Shown here: positions 17,740 to 26,541 of the stretch, piece after piece | Layout: the number at the start of each line of letters is the position of its first letter | Position numbering within the stretch: the stretch's first letter is position 1 | Assembly (NCBI GenBank): GCA_002163155.1 | Contig: MAAO01000008.1 | Coordinates: 267,354-331,353, forward strand | DNA length: 64,000 bases | From: Halobacteriovorax marinus | GTDB lineage: Bacteria > Bdellovibrionota > Bacteriovoracia > Bacteriovoracales > Bacteriovoracaceae | Reading direction: 5' to 3' | Notes under the pieces: generated by a model | Told to the model about the DNA's origin: nothing | What the model saw: the letters and a program-made list of their open reading frames with translations, nothing else | The model's database searches: none | Translations under genes and position numbers: made by a program

Positions 17740-20223
17740 ATGAACAAAAATATATTACTTGTCGAAAATCGTGCTAAGCAAATGATTGTGACTTCTTTAA
17801 ACCTAAATATCTATTTAGATTCAGAAGTACAAATCGTTAGTAGTTTTGATGAATTTATTGAGGCCATAAATTTTAATAGTAATATTGATCTAATTATTAG
17901 TAGAGACAGTTTCAATGACACACTTATTTCAGATGAAATAAAAAAAGAACTTGAAACAAATTCCCTATCAATTCCCCACTTAGTTTTAGGAAGTGCAAAG
18001 GAACATATTCTTCTAGATGACAAATTAGTCATCAGACCATTGTTGAAGGAGTCTGCACGAGTATTAAGTCTCACTCCACAAATGATGGCCCAAAAGGATT
18101 TCGGGGAATACTTTGAACTACCCTCTACACTCGTACATTTCATAAATTATGCACCTTGCGATATCTTTGTAACAGAGAATGGAATCCACTTTCAGCAAGC
18201 TTACACTAGAAGAGAACAAGTCAGTCATGAAGTAAAAATTGATATGGCCGTATGTCCTTCTATGTTTGTTCGCTCCAATGAACGTTTAGAATTTGTGAAC
18301 TCTTTAACAGAACAAAATCGAGAGGACTATCTTGATTCAAATGTTGTTAATGAACGTTTCCAAAAAGAAGTCGAAAGAATTAACAAAGATATGGATACTG
18401 TTTCTAATCTCTTAACCTGTGGTGTAGATAGTGAAAAAGTAAATGAAATTGCAGTAAAGGCTGTCAAATCAATGATTGCCTTAGCTGATGAAGATATTGT
18501 TGTAAAAGACTTAATCAATAGATTAAATGAATCAGACTCTAACTTTCGTTATAAACACTCACAGCTCATTACCTTTATCGGGTTACAAGTCCTAAAACAA
18601 TTAGAAAGAAGTGATCAAGACCTAGAGGATTTTGCGAGTGCAGCTTTCTTCCACGACATCTGTATAAAAGACGATGAAATAGCTTCGGTAAGAAGTAATA
18701 AATCACTCTTGATGAATGACTTTAGTATCGTTGAAATGGATCAAATTAGAAATCATGCACTTGATGCGAATACGATTCTTAAAAGATTAAATAGTGTAAA
18801 TGAAAAGACTATGGATATTATTACGCAGCACCACGGGAGTACTGATGGTCAAGGGTTTAGCGATTCATTAAAAGGAATAACTTATCTTTCCAAGGCCTTT
18901 GTAATAACAGAACACTGGGTTCATATTCAACTCTTTGAAGATCAAACAGACCCAAGAGATTTAAGTCAATTTCAAAAAGTTTTTCTAAAATTATATCCAG
19001 GAAAATCTCAGCAGGAGTTTATTAAAACTCTCTTTCAATTAGAATCTAAAGAGCTAATTTCGGGAGTCACAGAGGATCTAACCCAAGAGTTAATCAATAT
19101 AAAAGGTGCCTACGAAATAGATGAACACATTAGTTTAGTTAAAGGCCTAGCTGAAGAAGAAGATACATCCTCTACAAAAATATCTGGTGTTACTGACCAT
19201 ATCAAGGAAGAGTCAAAACTTGTAAAAGGAAGCGACGAAACAGATGAAGATAAGTCAATCACCCACATCAAAGGTGAAACAGAAGAAGATAAATCTACTA
19301 CAGTCATCAAGGGTGAAGCAAAGGATTTAAAAGAAGAAAATTATATTATAAATGGTAATAAAGAAAAGTCTAAAGAGAATCTATCCAAAACCATTGAAAA
19401 GAATATTTCTGAAGACGTCGCAGTTGTAGATAATACGCCAAAAATAAACGGTGAGATTTTAATAAATGCCTATATTTCAAAACGCAAAGAACTAAAAGAA
19501 GAAGTTGGAGGAGACTGGGCCTTTTCTAAGTTCCTCTCTACTTTAATGACTTTTGACAACCCTCTATCTTCTAGCCCATTCACAGAAAAAATTAATTCAA
19601 TTGGATTACAACTTAAAGAATGCTTAGAGGATAATAGTGAGCTAGATTCTTTTACAGCTCAAATCAAAGAACTCCGAAATGACATTAAAAATAAATTTGA
19701 AGAAGAAATAACTAATACTATTGATAATAGAGATAAGTCAGGGCGAACTAAGCTCATGATTGCAATTACTACTTCAAATATTGAACTATACAACTACATC
19801 TTAAAGTTTAATCCAGATTTTAAATTAACAGATAGCACTGGAAAGTCCGCTCTTCATTTCTCATGTATAAGTGGTAATTTAGAAATTCTTGAAAGTGTGT
19901 ACGAGAAAAATACTAGTGCTCTTAACAAGTCAGATAGTAAAAAAAGGACCGCTCTATTCTATGCCGTTAATAGTGATAATTTAGAGTTTGTTCAATTTCT
20001 AATAAAGGTCGGCTCACGTCCTAGAATGGTGGCAGATAACGGTATTTCTCCTTGTATGATGGCGTGCCATAACGGAAATAAAGAAATACTAGAGGCCCTT
20101 GTAGCAAATGGAGAACCTTTAGATGCTGTTGATAGTAAATACAAAGGATGTTATCAATATGCTAAACAGAAGAAACATAAACATATTCTTTCTTATTTGA
20201 AGGCGAAAGGAATTGATAAGTAA
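17740..20223 (+). CDS. Signalling protein: degenerate receiver, HD-GYP-like domain, KG repeats, ankyrin repeats
   Basis: An 827-residue cytoplasmic protein. Residues about 1-110 resemble a response-regulator receiver ('NILLVENRAKQMIV') but lack the acidic pocket and the phospho-Asp ('DLIISRDSF'). Residues about 255-400 form an HD-GYP-like phosphodiesterase domain with 'AFFHDIC', 'RNHALDANTILKRL' and 'HHGSTDGQGF'; the GYP loop is altered from the canonical HHE..DG.GYP, so activity on cyclic-di-GMP is doubtful. Residues about 430-560 are an acidic linker of roughly eight degenerate units of 13-15 residues, each centred on [IV]-x-G. Residues about 660-827 are ankyrin repeats ('DKSGRTKLMIAITTSNIELY', 'TGKSALHFSCISGNLEILES'). 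The layout parallels the 61445-62779 response regulator plus an added binding module. Confidence 0.82.
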   Translation: MNKNILLVENRAKQMIVTSLNLNIYLDSEVQIVSSFDEFIEAINFNSNIDLIISRDSFNDTLISDEIKKELETNSLSIPHLVLGSAKEHILLDDKLVIRPLLKESARVLSLTPQMMAQKDFGEYFELPSTLVHFINYAPCDIFVTENGIHFQQAYTRREQVSHEVKIDMAVCPSMFVRSNERLEFVNSLTEQNREDYLDSNVVNERFQKEVERINKDMDTVSNLLTCGVDSEKVNEIAVKAVKSMIALADEDIVVKDLINRLNESDSNFRYKHSQLITFIGLQVLKQLERSDQDLEDFASAAFFHDICIKDDEIASVRSNKSLLMNDFSIVEMDQIRNHALDANTILKRLNSVNEKTMDIITQHHGSTDGQGFSDSLKGITYLSKAFVITEHWVHIQLFEDQTDPRDLSQFQKVFLKLYPGKSQQEFIKTLFQLESKELISGVTEDLTQELINIKGAYEIDEHISLVKGLAEEEDTSSTKISGVTDHIKEESKLVKGSDETDEDKSITHIKGETEEDKSTTVIKGEAKDLKEENYIINGNKEKSKENLSKTIEKNISEDVAVVDNTPKINGEILINAYISKRKELKEEVGGDWAFSKFLSTLMTFDNPLSSSPFTEKINSIGLQLKECLEDNSELDSFTAQIKELRNDIKNKFEEEITNTIDNRDKSGRTKLMIAITTSNIELYNYILKFNPDFKLTDSTGKSALHFSCISGNLEILESVYEKNTSALNKSDSKKRTALFYAVNSDNLEFVQFLIKVGSRPRMVADNGISPCMMACHNGNKEILEALVANGEPLDAVDSKYKGCYQYAKQKKHKHILSYLKAKGIDK

Positions 20224-20252
20224 CCTTGATTAGAGAAAACTAAAGATTTAGT

Positions 20253-20278
20253 GGGAATATGAAAAGAACCATATTCCC
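20253..20278. terminator. Hairpin between convergent genes, candidate terminator
   Basis: GGGAATATG / CATATTCCC, nine pairs with an 8-nt loop, lies between the stop of the HD/ankyrin gene and the stop of the convergent repeat-protein gene. Only short AT-rich flanks follow. Confidence 0.5.
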
Positions 20279-20286
20279 TTAAAAAA

Positions 20287-20835
20287 TTATTCTAATTCAA
20301 GCTCAAGTAAAATGTTTTGAATTGTTGCTTTTGCTCTTTCTGGATTTGATTCAATATTTACCAAAGTATCAATTAACATAATTCTAAGTCTCTCTTCAGA
20401 TAACCCTTGAACATAATCATGTCCTTCGACATTCTGATACATTTCTTCTTCAGAACAAAGATCTGCCACTGAATTTGATGACATTCCTTGTATCCTTGCT
20501 ATATTAATACAGGCCGCGGTTTCAGATGAAGCATTCTTGCAAGCAATTGCCACAGAATTTGAACTCATTCCCTTCGTTCTCGCAATATTTATACAGACTG
20601 AAGTATTTGGGGTTGCATTTTTACAAGCAATTCCAACAGACTTAGAGGACATTCCTTTGATTCTTGCTATATTTATACAAGAAGTTGTGTGTTCTGTTGG
20701 ACTTGAACAAACAACAGCAACTGACTTTGAAGACATACCTTTAATTCTAGCAATATTGATACATTGTGCTTTATATCCTGCTGAGATATTTATTGAGATA
20801 AATAAGGTAATAATCACAAGTGATAGCTTCTTCAT
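20287..20835 (-). CDS. Secreted protein with four 28-residue two-cysteine repeats
   Basis: A 182-residue product with a signal peptide ('MKKLSLVIITLFISINISAG'). Residues 25-136 are four tandem 28-residue units, each starting 'CINIARIKGMSS' (or close to it) and carrying a second Cys 18 residues later. The third unit reads 'CINIARTKGMSSNSVAIACK'. The conserved half (about 19 residues) is nearly identical in all four, while the connecting nine residues vary. The C-terminal 45 residues are acidic and helical. CGGAGT precedes the ATG. I recognise no family. The pattern suggests a string of small helical hairpins each closed by one disulphide, acting in the periplasm or outside the cell. Confidence 0.75.
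   Translation of the reverse strand: MKKLSLVIITLFISINISAGYKAQCINIARIKGMSSKSVAVVCSSPTEHTTSCINIARIKGMSSKSVGIACKNATPNTSVCINIARTKGMSSNSVAIACKNASSETAACINIARIQGMSSNSVADLCSEEEMYQNVEGHDYVQGLSEERLRIMLIDTLVNIESNPERAKATIQNILLELELE
20428..20763 (-). repeat. Four tandem 84-bp coding repeats
   Basis: This is the DNA encoding the four 28-residue units of the secreted repeat protein. Units are in frame (84 bp) and diverged at synonymous and linker positions, so the array is not a fresh duplication. Copy number could change by recombination without a frameshift. Confidence 0.8.
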
Positions 20836-21256
20836 TCTTACTCCGGATTGTATTGGTTTATTTTTCTATTATAAATATATTCTGATTAATATTACAGAGA
20901 GATTGAAGTATCTATAAAGGTGTCCAAAGTTTATACGTCTTATAGCCGTAGTCAAATTACTCTAAGTGTAGGAAATCTATACAAGTGAGTGTTATAAGGT
21001 CTTATATCGACAGAGTTTTTGTAATTTTGATTTAAGTAGTAGTGCTAAAACTTGACAAATTATGCACCAAAAAGACCCATCTCGGTTCTTGAAATAAATC
21101 GTTACTAATTGAATAATGAGGTTACAAAGCCGTTAATAGCAGAGGATTTAGAGTGAGAAAAAGGAAGAGTATCTAAATAAATCCTTCATTTAAAGCAACA
21201 CCTTTCATATATCGAAATCGTAAACCGATTTAGCATTCATAAGTTCTATCAAAAAA
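20836..21256. other. Intergenic region, no gene seen
   Basis: About 420 bp between the divergent repeat-protein gene and the sensor kinase. All frames are short and interrupted. A TTGACA hexamer occurs near 21054 but has no matching -10 at 17 bp. The sequence ends with the GAGGAG ribosome binding site at 21257. Confidence 0.5.
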
Positions 21257-21269
21257 GAGGAGCTAAGAA

Positions 21270-22661
21270 ATCGAACTAATAACCGTCTATCTAGCAGTAC
21301 AAGCAGGAAATGCTATTTTCTCAGGTATCCTATGGCTTTTAAACAAAAAGCAAAAATCATATCTGTACTTAACCCTACTTTGGATAGGGAACTCCCTTAA
21401 CTTTGCAGGTCAGTTAGTATTTAATGGTAACGATGTCATGATGGCGCTCACTATGGGATTTTATACTATATGCTCCTATTCCCTAGTAAAGCTTTATAGT
21501 TATTCAGTAGACGATCACAACTACCCTTTTAAAAGGTTTTCCTACGTGTTTTGTTTTAGCTTCTTAGCTACTATAACGGCTCATGAAGCAGGGCTAAGCT
21601 TTACACTTATTTCTCTTCCAATGGCCCTTGGAGTAACCTATCCACTACTCTATTTATCATTTCAAAAGATTCTGCCAAATTGGAAAAAGGTAGATTACTT
21701 TCAAAAAATGTTCGCCATTATTATAATTTTAAATTCTATTCATTTTTTAGACTATCCATTCTTAAGAAAGAATCCTGATTTTGCGTCAATTGGCTTTGGA
21801 CTTGCTTTTGTATTTATGTTTGTCTTTACGATCTTTCTTCCAGCATTTGTTTCAAAATTCCTAGAAAAACAAAATGTTCATATCTTAGAAGAGAAAGTAA
21901 AATTACGAACTACAGAGCTAAATATCCTTAAAAATGAAAAAGCACAACTTGTAAATATTCTGTGTCACGATCTGGCTAACCCACTAATGATAATTGACAT
22001 GCATATTAGTAATAACTTAAAAAAAGAAGAAAGTTGTGAAAAGGTATTAAAAACTAATAAAAGAACAAAATTCGCCATAGGACAAATTAAATCAATGTTA
22101 AACCAAGTAAGACAGATGGCATCAGTTGAAGATGGTAAATCAAATGTTGAATTGAGTCCTACAAATCCAGAACTTATACTACAGGCATGTAGAGAACTAT
22201 TTACAGAAAGAGGCGACGCCAAAGGTTTATCATTAACGTTTTGTAATGAAATTATTACAGATAGCTACTTTCTCTCAAATCATGTCATTTTAGTTAATGA
22301 AATCCTTTCAAACTTTCTTTCAAATGCCATAAAGTTTACTCGCACCGGGGGAAGTATTGCTCTCTCTCTAGAGGAGTGTCATAAAGAAGAAAAAATCAGA
22401 ATAAGAATTAGCGATTCTGGTCTTGGAATGAATGAGAATAAAATTAAAGCAATTCTTGAAAAGAATAAGAGAACAGAGCTTGGTACAAGTGGAGAAAAAG
22501 GAACAGGTCTAGGCCTTTCTGTTGCCTTATTCTATATTGATAAGATCGAGGGCAAACTTGATATAACCAGTAGACCCATAGAGACTAATCCTAATAATAG
22601 CGGAACTGATATTACAATTTCAATCGATAGAATTATTAACTCTTCAGCTAAGGCCTCATAG
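21270..22661 (+). CDS. Membrane histidine kinase with a probable ATC start
   Basis: The track starts at ATG 21438 (407 aa), but the open frame extends upstream without a stop to ATC 21270. That codon follows GAGGAG (21257-21262) by seven nt; the in-frame TAA is at 21264. The extra 56 residues encode two hydrophobic stretches ('VYLAVQAGNAIFSGILWLL', 'LYLTLLWIGNSLNFAGQLVF') and bring the protein to 463 aa, matching its 462-aa relative at 51743-53131, which starts with ATG. The N-terminal half is multi-pass membrane. Next comes a kinase core with H-box 'LCHDLANPLM', N-box 'EILSNFLSNAIKFT', G1 'ISDSGLGM' and G2 'GTGLGLSV'. ATG 21438 has no ribosome binding site. A binding-protein gene follows 85 nt downstream, a likely sensory partner. 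Confidence 0.85.
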   Translation: MELITVYLAVQAGNAIFSGILWLLNKKQKSYLYLTLLWIGNSLNFAGQLVFNGNDVMMALTMGFYTICSYSLVKLYSYSVDDHNYPFKRFSYVFCFSFLATITAHEAGLSFTLISLPMALGVTYPLLYLSFQKILPNWKKVDYFQKMFAIIIILNSIHFLDYPFLRKNPDFASIGFGLAFVFMFVFTIFLPAFVSKFLEKQNVHILEEKVKLRTTELNILKNEKAQLVNILCHDLANPLMIIDMHISNNLKKEESCEKVLKTNKRTKFAIGQIKSMLNQVRQMASVEDGKSNVELSPTNPELILQACRELFTERGDAKGLSLTFCNEIITDSYFLSNHVILVNEILSNFLSNAIKFTRTGGSIALSLEECHKEEKIRIRISDSGLGMNENKIKAILEKNKRTELGTSGEKGTGLGLSVALFYIDKIEGKLDITSRPIETNPNNSGTDITISIDRIINSSAKAS

Positions 22662-22746
22662 ACTTATATCAAGATATTTATCTTTCGATGAACATTATAT
22701 ATGTGATAACCTATATGAAAACTCAACTAACATATAGGATAAGGTC

Positions 22747-23544
22747 TTGTTCAAACTTGTATTTATCATATTTACCATTATTTCTTTTACTCAATGTGCC
22801 TATGGGAAGTCAGAAGTAATAAAGATGGGGTTTTACACTGTAGAACCTCATACTATCGTATGCGAAAAACCTAATAAACCTTGTGGTGCAATGGTTGAAT
22901 ATGTTGAAAAATACTTAGCACCAAATTTGAAAATTAAGATAGATTGGGTGGGACCTATGTCTATTCTAAGGGCAGTTGAACAGCTATTGAAGAAGAAGAT
23001 TGATTCATTCCCTCTAGCTGGTAAAATTGTAGGGTCAAGTAATAAAAATTTTGCTGAACTTACAAAGAATAAAACTCATGGTGGTAAATGGTTCTTGATG
23101 ACTACTAAAAACTTTAAGAAAAAGGAAATACAAAGTTCCAAAGACCTTTATGGACTAAATATTGGCTTCTATCATTCATTAAAATCTTTTGACCACCCTT
23201 TCTTAAGCGACAAGAATATAAAACTTCATAATATGACTGGATCGAGATGGTTTGAAAGAAATTTTCTTATGACTGAAATGAAGAGATTTGATTCAGTTAT
23301 AATGCCAGAAGAAGCACCAATTCGCTATATGCTAAAGAAATATAAAGCAGCACATAAGTACAAAGTGATTCAAATTCCAGGACTTGAGATAGATTTTCAT
23401 TTTGCTATTTCAAATAGTGATAAGGCCAAGAGGTTCAAGGTTGCTCTAGACAAAGCAATTGAAAAGGCCCCAATCACTTATGAGGCCTATTTAGAATATT
23501 ATCTAAAGAACAAAGTTCATTTTGATAAATTTAATATGAATTAA
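22747..23544 (+). CDS. Family-3-like periplasmic solute-binding protein
   Basis: A 265-residue protein starting at TTG with GGATAAGG upstream. The signal peptide is 'MFKLVFIIFTIISFTQCAYG'. The mature chain shows the type-II binding-protein pattern: opening strand 'VIKMGFYTVEPHTIV', a segment before the first crossover ('ILRAVEQLLKKKIDSFPLAG'), the hinge 'LYGLNIGFYHSL' and a second-lobe segment 'FDSVIMPEEAPIRYM'. No transporter genes are nearby; a histidine kinase lies directly upstream on the same strand, so it probably feeds a ligand signal to that kinase or serves as its sensor. Two early cysteines (CEKPNKPC) could form a disulphide. Ligand unknown. Confidence 0.75.
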   Translation: MFKLVFIIFTIISFTQCAYGKSEVIKMGFYTVEPHTIVCEKPNKPCGAMVEYVEKYLAPNLKIKIDWVGPMSILRAVEQLLKKKIDSFPLAGKIVGSSNKNFAELTKNKTHGGKWFLMTTKNFKKKEIQSSKDLYGLNIGFYHSLKSFDHPFLSDKNIKLHNMTGSRWFERNFLMTEMKRFDSVIMPEEAPIRYMLKKYKAAHKYKVIQIPGLEIDFHFAISNSDKAKRFKVALDKAIEKAPITYEAYLEYYLKNKVHFDKFNMN

Positions 23545-23583
23545 AAACTAAATGAACAAACCTTTCCTAGAAGTGAAAGGTAA

Positions 23584-23601
23584 GGCCGAGATAGCTCGGC
23601 C
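23584..23601. terminator. Short GC-rich hairpin between convergent genes
   Basis: GGCCGAG-ATAG-CTCGGCC, a perfect 7-bp stem with a 4-nt loop, between the stops of the binding-protein gene and the convergent propeller-like gene. No T-run follows, so it may act through Rho or simply protect mRNA ends. Confidence 0.5.
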
Positions 23602-23608
23602 ATGAATG

Positions 23609-24538
23609 CTAAAGAGAAACTTCGAAATATCTAGATGAAAATGTATCTAAATTTGAATTGTATTTTTTAAAACAAGATCTAATTTTCCCATTACTAAGTA
23701 ACGGTTTTCCAATAATCTCATGTCCATCAAAGAACCATCTTCTCTTCATAGGCCAAAAATATTTTGCTTTAAGTAATTTATTTAAATCATATTCAAATAT
23801 CAAATGAAGGTTTTGTGAAAATAACTTTCCATCAACAAAGTCTAGGGAAGGCTCATGCAAAGCTTCTCTTCTTGTGTTTATAGAGGTTGTTTTAATTTTT
23901 TCAAGAGTTATTAAGTCTGCAACAAGTAGGCCCTCAAAAGCTCTCTTCTTAGATCCATAATTATAAGTCACATTATCGTAAGCAAGAAGTATTTTATCTT
24001 CCCATATTGCTAGGCCAGTTGCTCTAGAAATATGCCCTTTCTTATGTGGTAGAGAATATTCATTATGATCAACCATTTCACCAGTCTTCTTATTTAAAAC
24101 AATTAAACCAAGTGAACCATGAGCAATAAAAATTTTATCCTGAATAATTTCAATTTCAGAGGCTCTTTGATGTTTAAGAGAAATATTATCTTTACTTGTT
24201 TTGAAAATTGTAAGCTCATTTAAAGAGAGCTTATCGAGCACTAAAATAGAGTTATTCGATAAGGCGTAGAGTTTATCTCCACTTTCTTTTAGGTCATGTA
24301 TTTTAAGATCAAGCTGATCTAATGTCTTTATCTCGTCATTATCAAGTTTAGTAATGAAGTTTCCATTTTTTCTTGTTTTCCCAAAGATAAAAGTACTTGA
24401 TCCTTCATAGAGTTTGATAAGGTTCTGCGATGACCTTCCATCAATTGTGATAATTGCATCTTTACATAATTTTTCTAAGTAAGTAGCTGCAATTGAATAC
24501 TGGCTAAATGTAAGTAAGATTAAAACTAACGCTTTCAT
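23609..24538 (-). CDS. Exported beta-propeller-like protein
   Basis: The track starts at 24619, but ATG 24538 (internal Met 28) is preceded by GGAG and begins a normal signal peptide ('MKALVLILLTFSQYSIAATY'), giving 309 residues. The mature protein is a series of beta-strand blocks with repeated 'KLYALSNNSILVLDK', 'KIFIAHGSLGLIVLNKKTGE' and 'KILLAYDNVTY' phrases, typical of quinoprotein or WD-type propeller blades. No catalytic motif is visible. It is single, facing the binding-protein gene. The role may be periplasmic scaffolding or ligand binding; I do not recognise a specific family. Confidence 0.65.
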   Translation of the reverse strand: MKALVLILLTFSQYSIAATYLEKLCKDAIITIDGRSSQNLIKLYEGSSTFIFGKTRKNGNFITKLDNDEIKTLDQLDLKIHDLKESGDKLYALSNNSILVLDKLSLNELTIFKTSKDNISLKHQRASEIEIIQDKIFIAHGSLGLIVLNKKTGEMVDHNEYSLPHKKGHISRATGLAIWEDKILLAYDNVTYNYGSKKRAFEGLLVADLITLEKIKTTSINTRREALHEPSLDFVDGKLFSQNLHLIFEYDLNKLLKAKYFWPMKRRWFFDGHEIIGKPLLSNGKIRSCFKKYNSNLDTFSSRYFEVSL

Positions 24539-24738
24539 AGGAGTCTCCAAAAATAAGTATCTATTAAAGATAACAGGCCTAAGAATAATTAGCAAACATA
24601 GAGCAATACCCGAGTACAAACATAAACTTAAAAACAGGAACGAGATGACTCAAGTAAAATACTTCGGATAGTAATCTGAAGATAAATTTATATTCTTAAA
24701 GCTATCTGTGACTTTTATTAATGATAAAATAGACAATA

Positions 24739-26541
24739 ATGGACGAACACTCAACCCTAGACTTTCATTTTACCTGCGAAGAAGAGAACTTTGATTCTCT
24801 TCGTGAATACTTCATAGAAGGTATCAATATTGACTGTCAAGATGATGATGGCGAGACAGCTCTGTTCAATGCAATAACTAATCAATCCATGCGCATAGCA
24901 GACATTCTCCTCTCACTAGGAGCAAATCCAAGCCTTGGAAATACTAAGAGTGATTACCCTCTACATATTGCTGTAGAAGCTCAGAATATGTACCTAGTGA
25001 AACTTCTACTATGGAACGGAGCGAGAAGTATGATCGATGAGAGGAATTCCTGTGGAGATACCTGTCTTCGTATAGCTTGTAAGTTAAACAATGATGAGAT
25101 CGTTCAAATGCTACTCAATTTTGGCGCTAAACCAAATAAGAGTCTAGAAGAGAAAAATGAATTAGACATGGCCTTTGAACAAGAGAATCAAAGTCTTATC
25201 AAAAGTCTTGTCAGTGTCACTGATGTAGAGAGTTTAAATACAAAGAATCAATTCGGCGAAGACTATGTTGAGTTAGCAATAAAGCTCAAGGCTCCAGAGC
25301 TCATAAAACACCTCATCAAACATGGTTCTAAAATTGATGAGAGCCTCATTTCAAAGTTATCAGTAGACAATGAGCAAGATTTCATCGATTCCCTACTCGA
25401 CATGATAGAGAATGAGCTTGAAGATGAATTCATTGACCAAGAAGATCAAAAAGTTTATCTCTCAAATTTAAAACAATGGATAGAAGACGAGAACACTTGG
25501 GTAAATGGACTCCAAACACTTTCTGAAGAATTGATTAAAATAAAAGGTATGAAGTGTGAGTTCAAAGAGAAAATTGAAATAGTTAAAGGAAAAGTTGAAC
25601 TCAACCTCAGTATGATGTCCCTTGAATCTAGAGTTGAACACATTAGAGATTATATAAGAATAAAAGGAAAACCAATCATAGAAAGTGAAAGTATTGCTAT
25701 AAAGGTAGCGCAACCTATACCACCCAAGAAAGAGGTACCTGAAGTAAACAATGCTAAAGATCAAGTTTCCCTAGATTTTGAGCTGGCACTTAAGGATCAA
25801 AATATAGAAAAACTCACAGAGCTGTTAGATAGTAATTTATTACAAAGAAGTTTTAAAGTTGACGCCAATACGCCTGCGCTACTCTACGCTTCTACTACAA
25901 ACAATCTTCAACTATTTCACCTACTTTTTAGAAATAAAGTCTACAACAATCAACTTAAAGAATTAAAGTACTGCTGGAAAATTGCAAAGAAGCACGAAAA
26001 TCAAAACATCGTGGCCTATTTAAAAATTTTAGGTTTTCCCGATCCTCCTCTTGCAAAAAGCGGCAAAAATGTAGATCCAAAGAATGAGCTCTTCTTAGCC
26101 TGCAAACTCAATGATGTGGAATTTCTCGAAGAGAAATTAGAAGAGGGTCTAAACCTCGATGGTTTTTACAACCATGAAACTCTGCTCACTCTAGCAGGCA
26201 GATCCGGAGCAGAAAATTGCCTAAAATACATATTAGCAAATGGTGGCAAAGTTAATTTAAAAAATGAAAAGGATGAGACCGCTCTCTTTACAGCTGTCCT
26301 AAAAGAGAGTCCGCAGTGTGTTGATATACTCATTGCTGCAGGAGCGAAACTAGACTCCTGGAACAAAGGACTTACCCCTCTTATGATGGCAGCGGCGAAA
26401 GGTAACAGTAATATCGTCTTTAAACTTCTCACAGCTGGAGCTGATAAATCCAAGAAAACTACAAAAGGAATAAGTGCAGAACGAATGGCAAAAGTAAAAG
26501 GCCACGAAGAGACAGTACTTTTAATAGAGCGATGGAAATAG
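24739..26541 (+). CDS. Ankyrin-repeat protein with a central KG linker
   Basis: A 600-residue cytoplasmic protein with two ankyrin blocks. Residues about 1-215 carry repeats such as 'DDGETALFNAITNQSMRIAD' and 'SDYPLHIAVEAQNMYLVKLL'. Residues about 455-600 carry more ('NEKDETALFTAVLKESPQCV', 'GLTPLMMAAAKGNSNIVFKL'). Between them is a charged helical stretch with 'IKG'/'VKG' units spaced about 13 residues apart, like the linker of the 17740 protein. There is no signal peptide. It overlaps the next gene by 10 nt (ATGGAAATAG), so the two are co-translated. Ankyrin blocks bind proteins; the partner may be the STAS-like product encoded next. Confidence 0.8.
   Translation: MDEHSTLDFHFTCEEENFDSLREYFIEGINIDCQDDDGETALFNAITNQSMRIADILLSLGANPSLGNTKSDYPLHIAVEAQNMYLVKLLLWNGARSMIDERNSCGDTCLRIACKLNNDEIVQMLLNFGAKPNKSLEEKNELDMAFEQENQSLIKSLVSVTDVESLNTKNQFGEDYVELAIKLKAPELIKHLIKHGSKIDESLISKLSVDNEQDFIDSLLDMIENELEDEFIDQEDQKVYLSNLKQWIEDENTWVNGLQTLSEELIKIKGMKCEFKEKIEIVKGKVELNLSMMSLESRVEHIRDYIRIKGKPIIESESIAIKVAQPIPPKKEVPEVNNAKDQVSLDFELALKDQNIEKLTELLDSNLLQRSFKVDANTPALLYASTTNNLQLFHLLFRNKVYNNQLKELKYCWKIAKKHENQNIVAYLKILGFPDPPLAKSGKNVDPKNELFLACKLNDVEFLEEKLEEGLNLDGFYNHETLLTLAGRSGAENCLKYILANGGKVNLKNEKDETALFTAVLKESPQCVDILIAAGAKLDSWNKGLTPLMMAAAKGNSNIVFKLLTAGADKSKKTTKGISAERMAKVKGHEETVLLIERWK

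Noticed and set aside
21053-21080. TTGACA hexamer in the 20836-21256 intergenic region as a promoter.
   Set aside because: No acceptable -10 at 16-18 bp.
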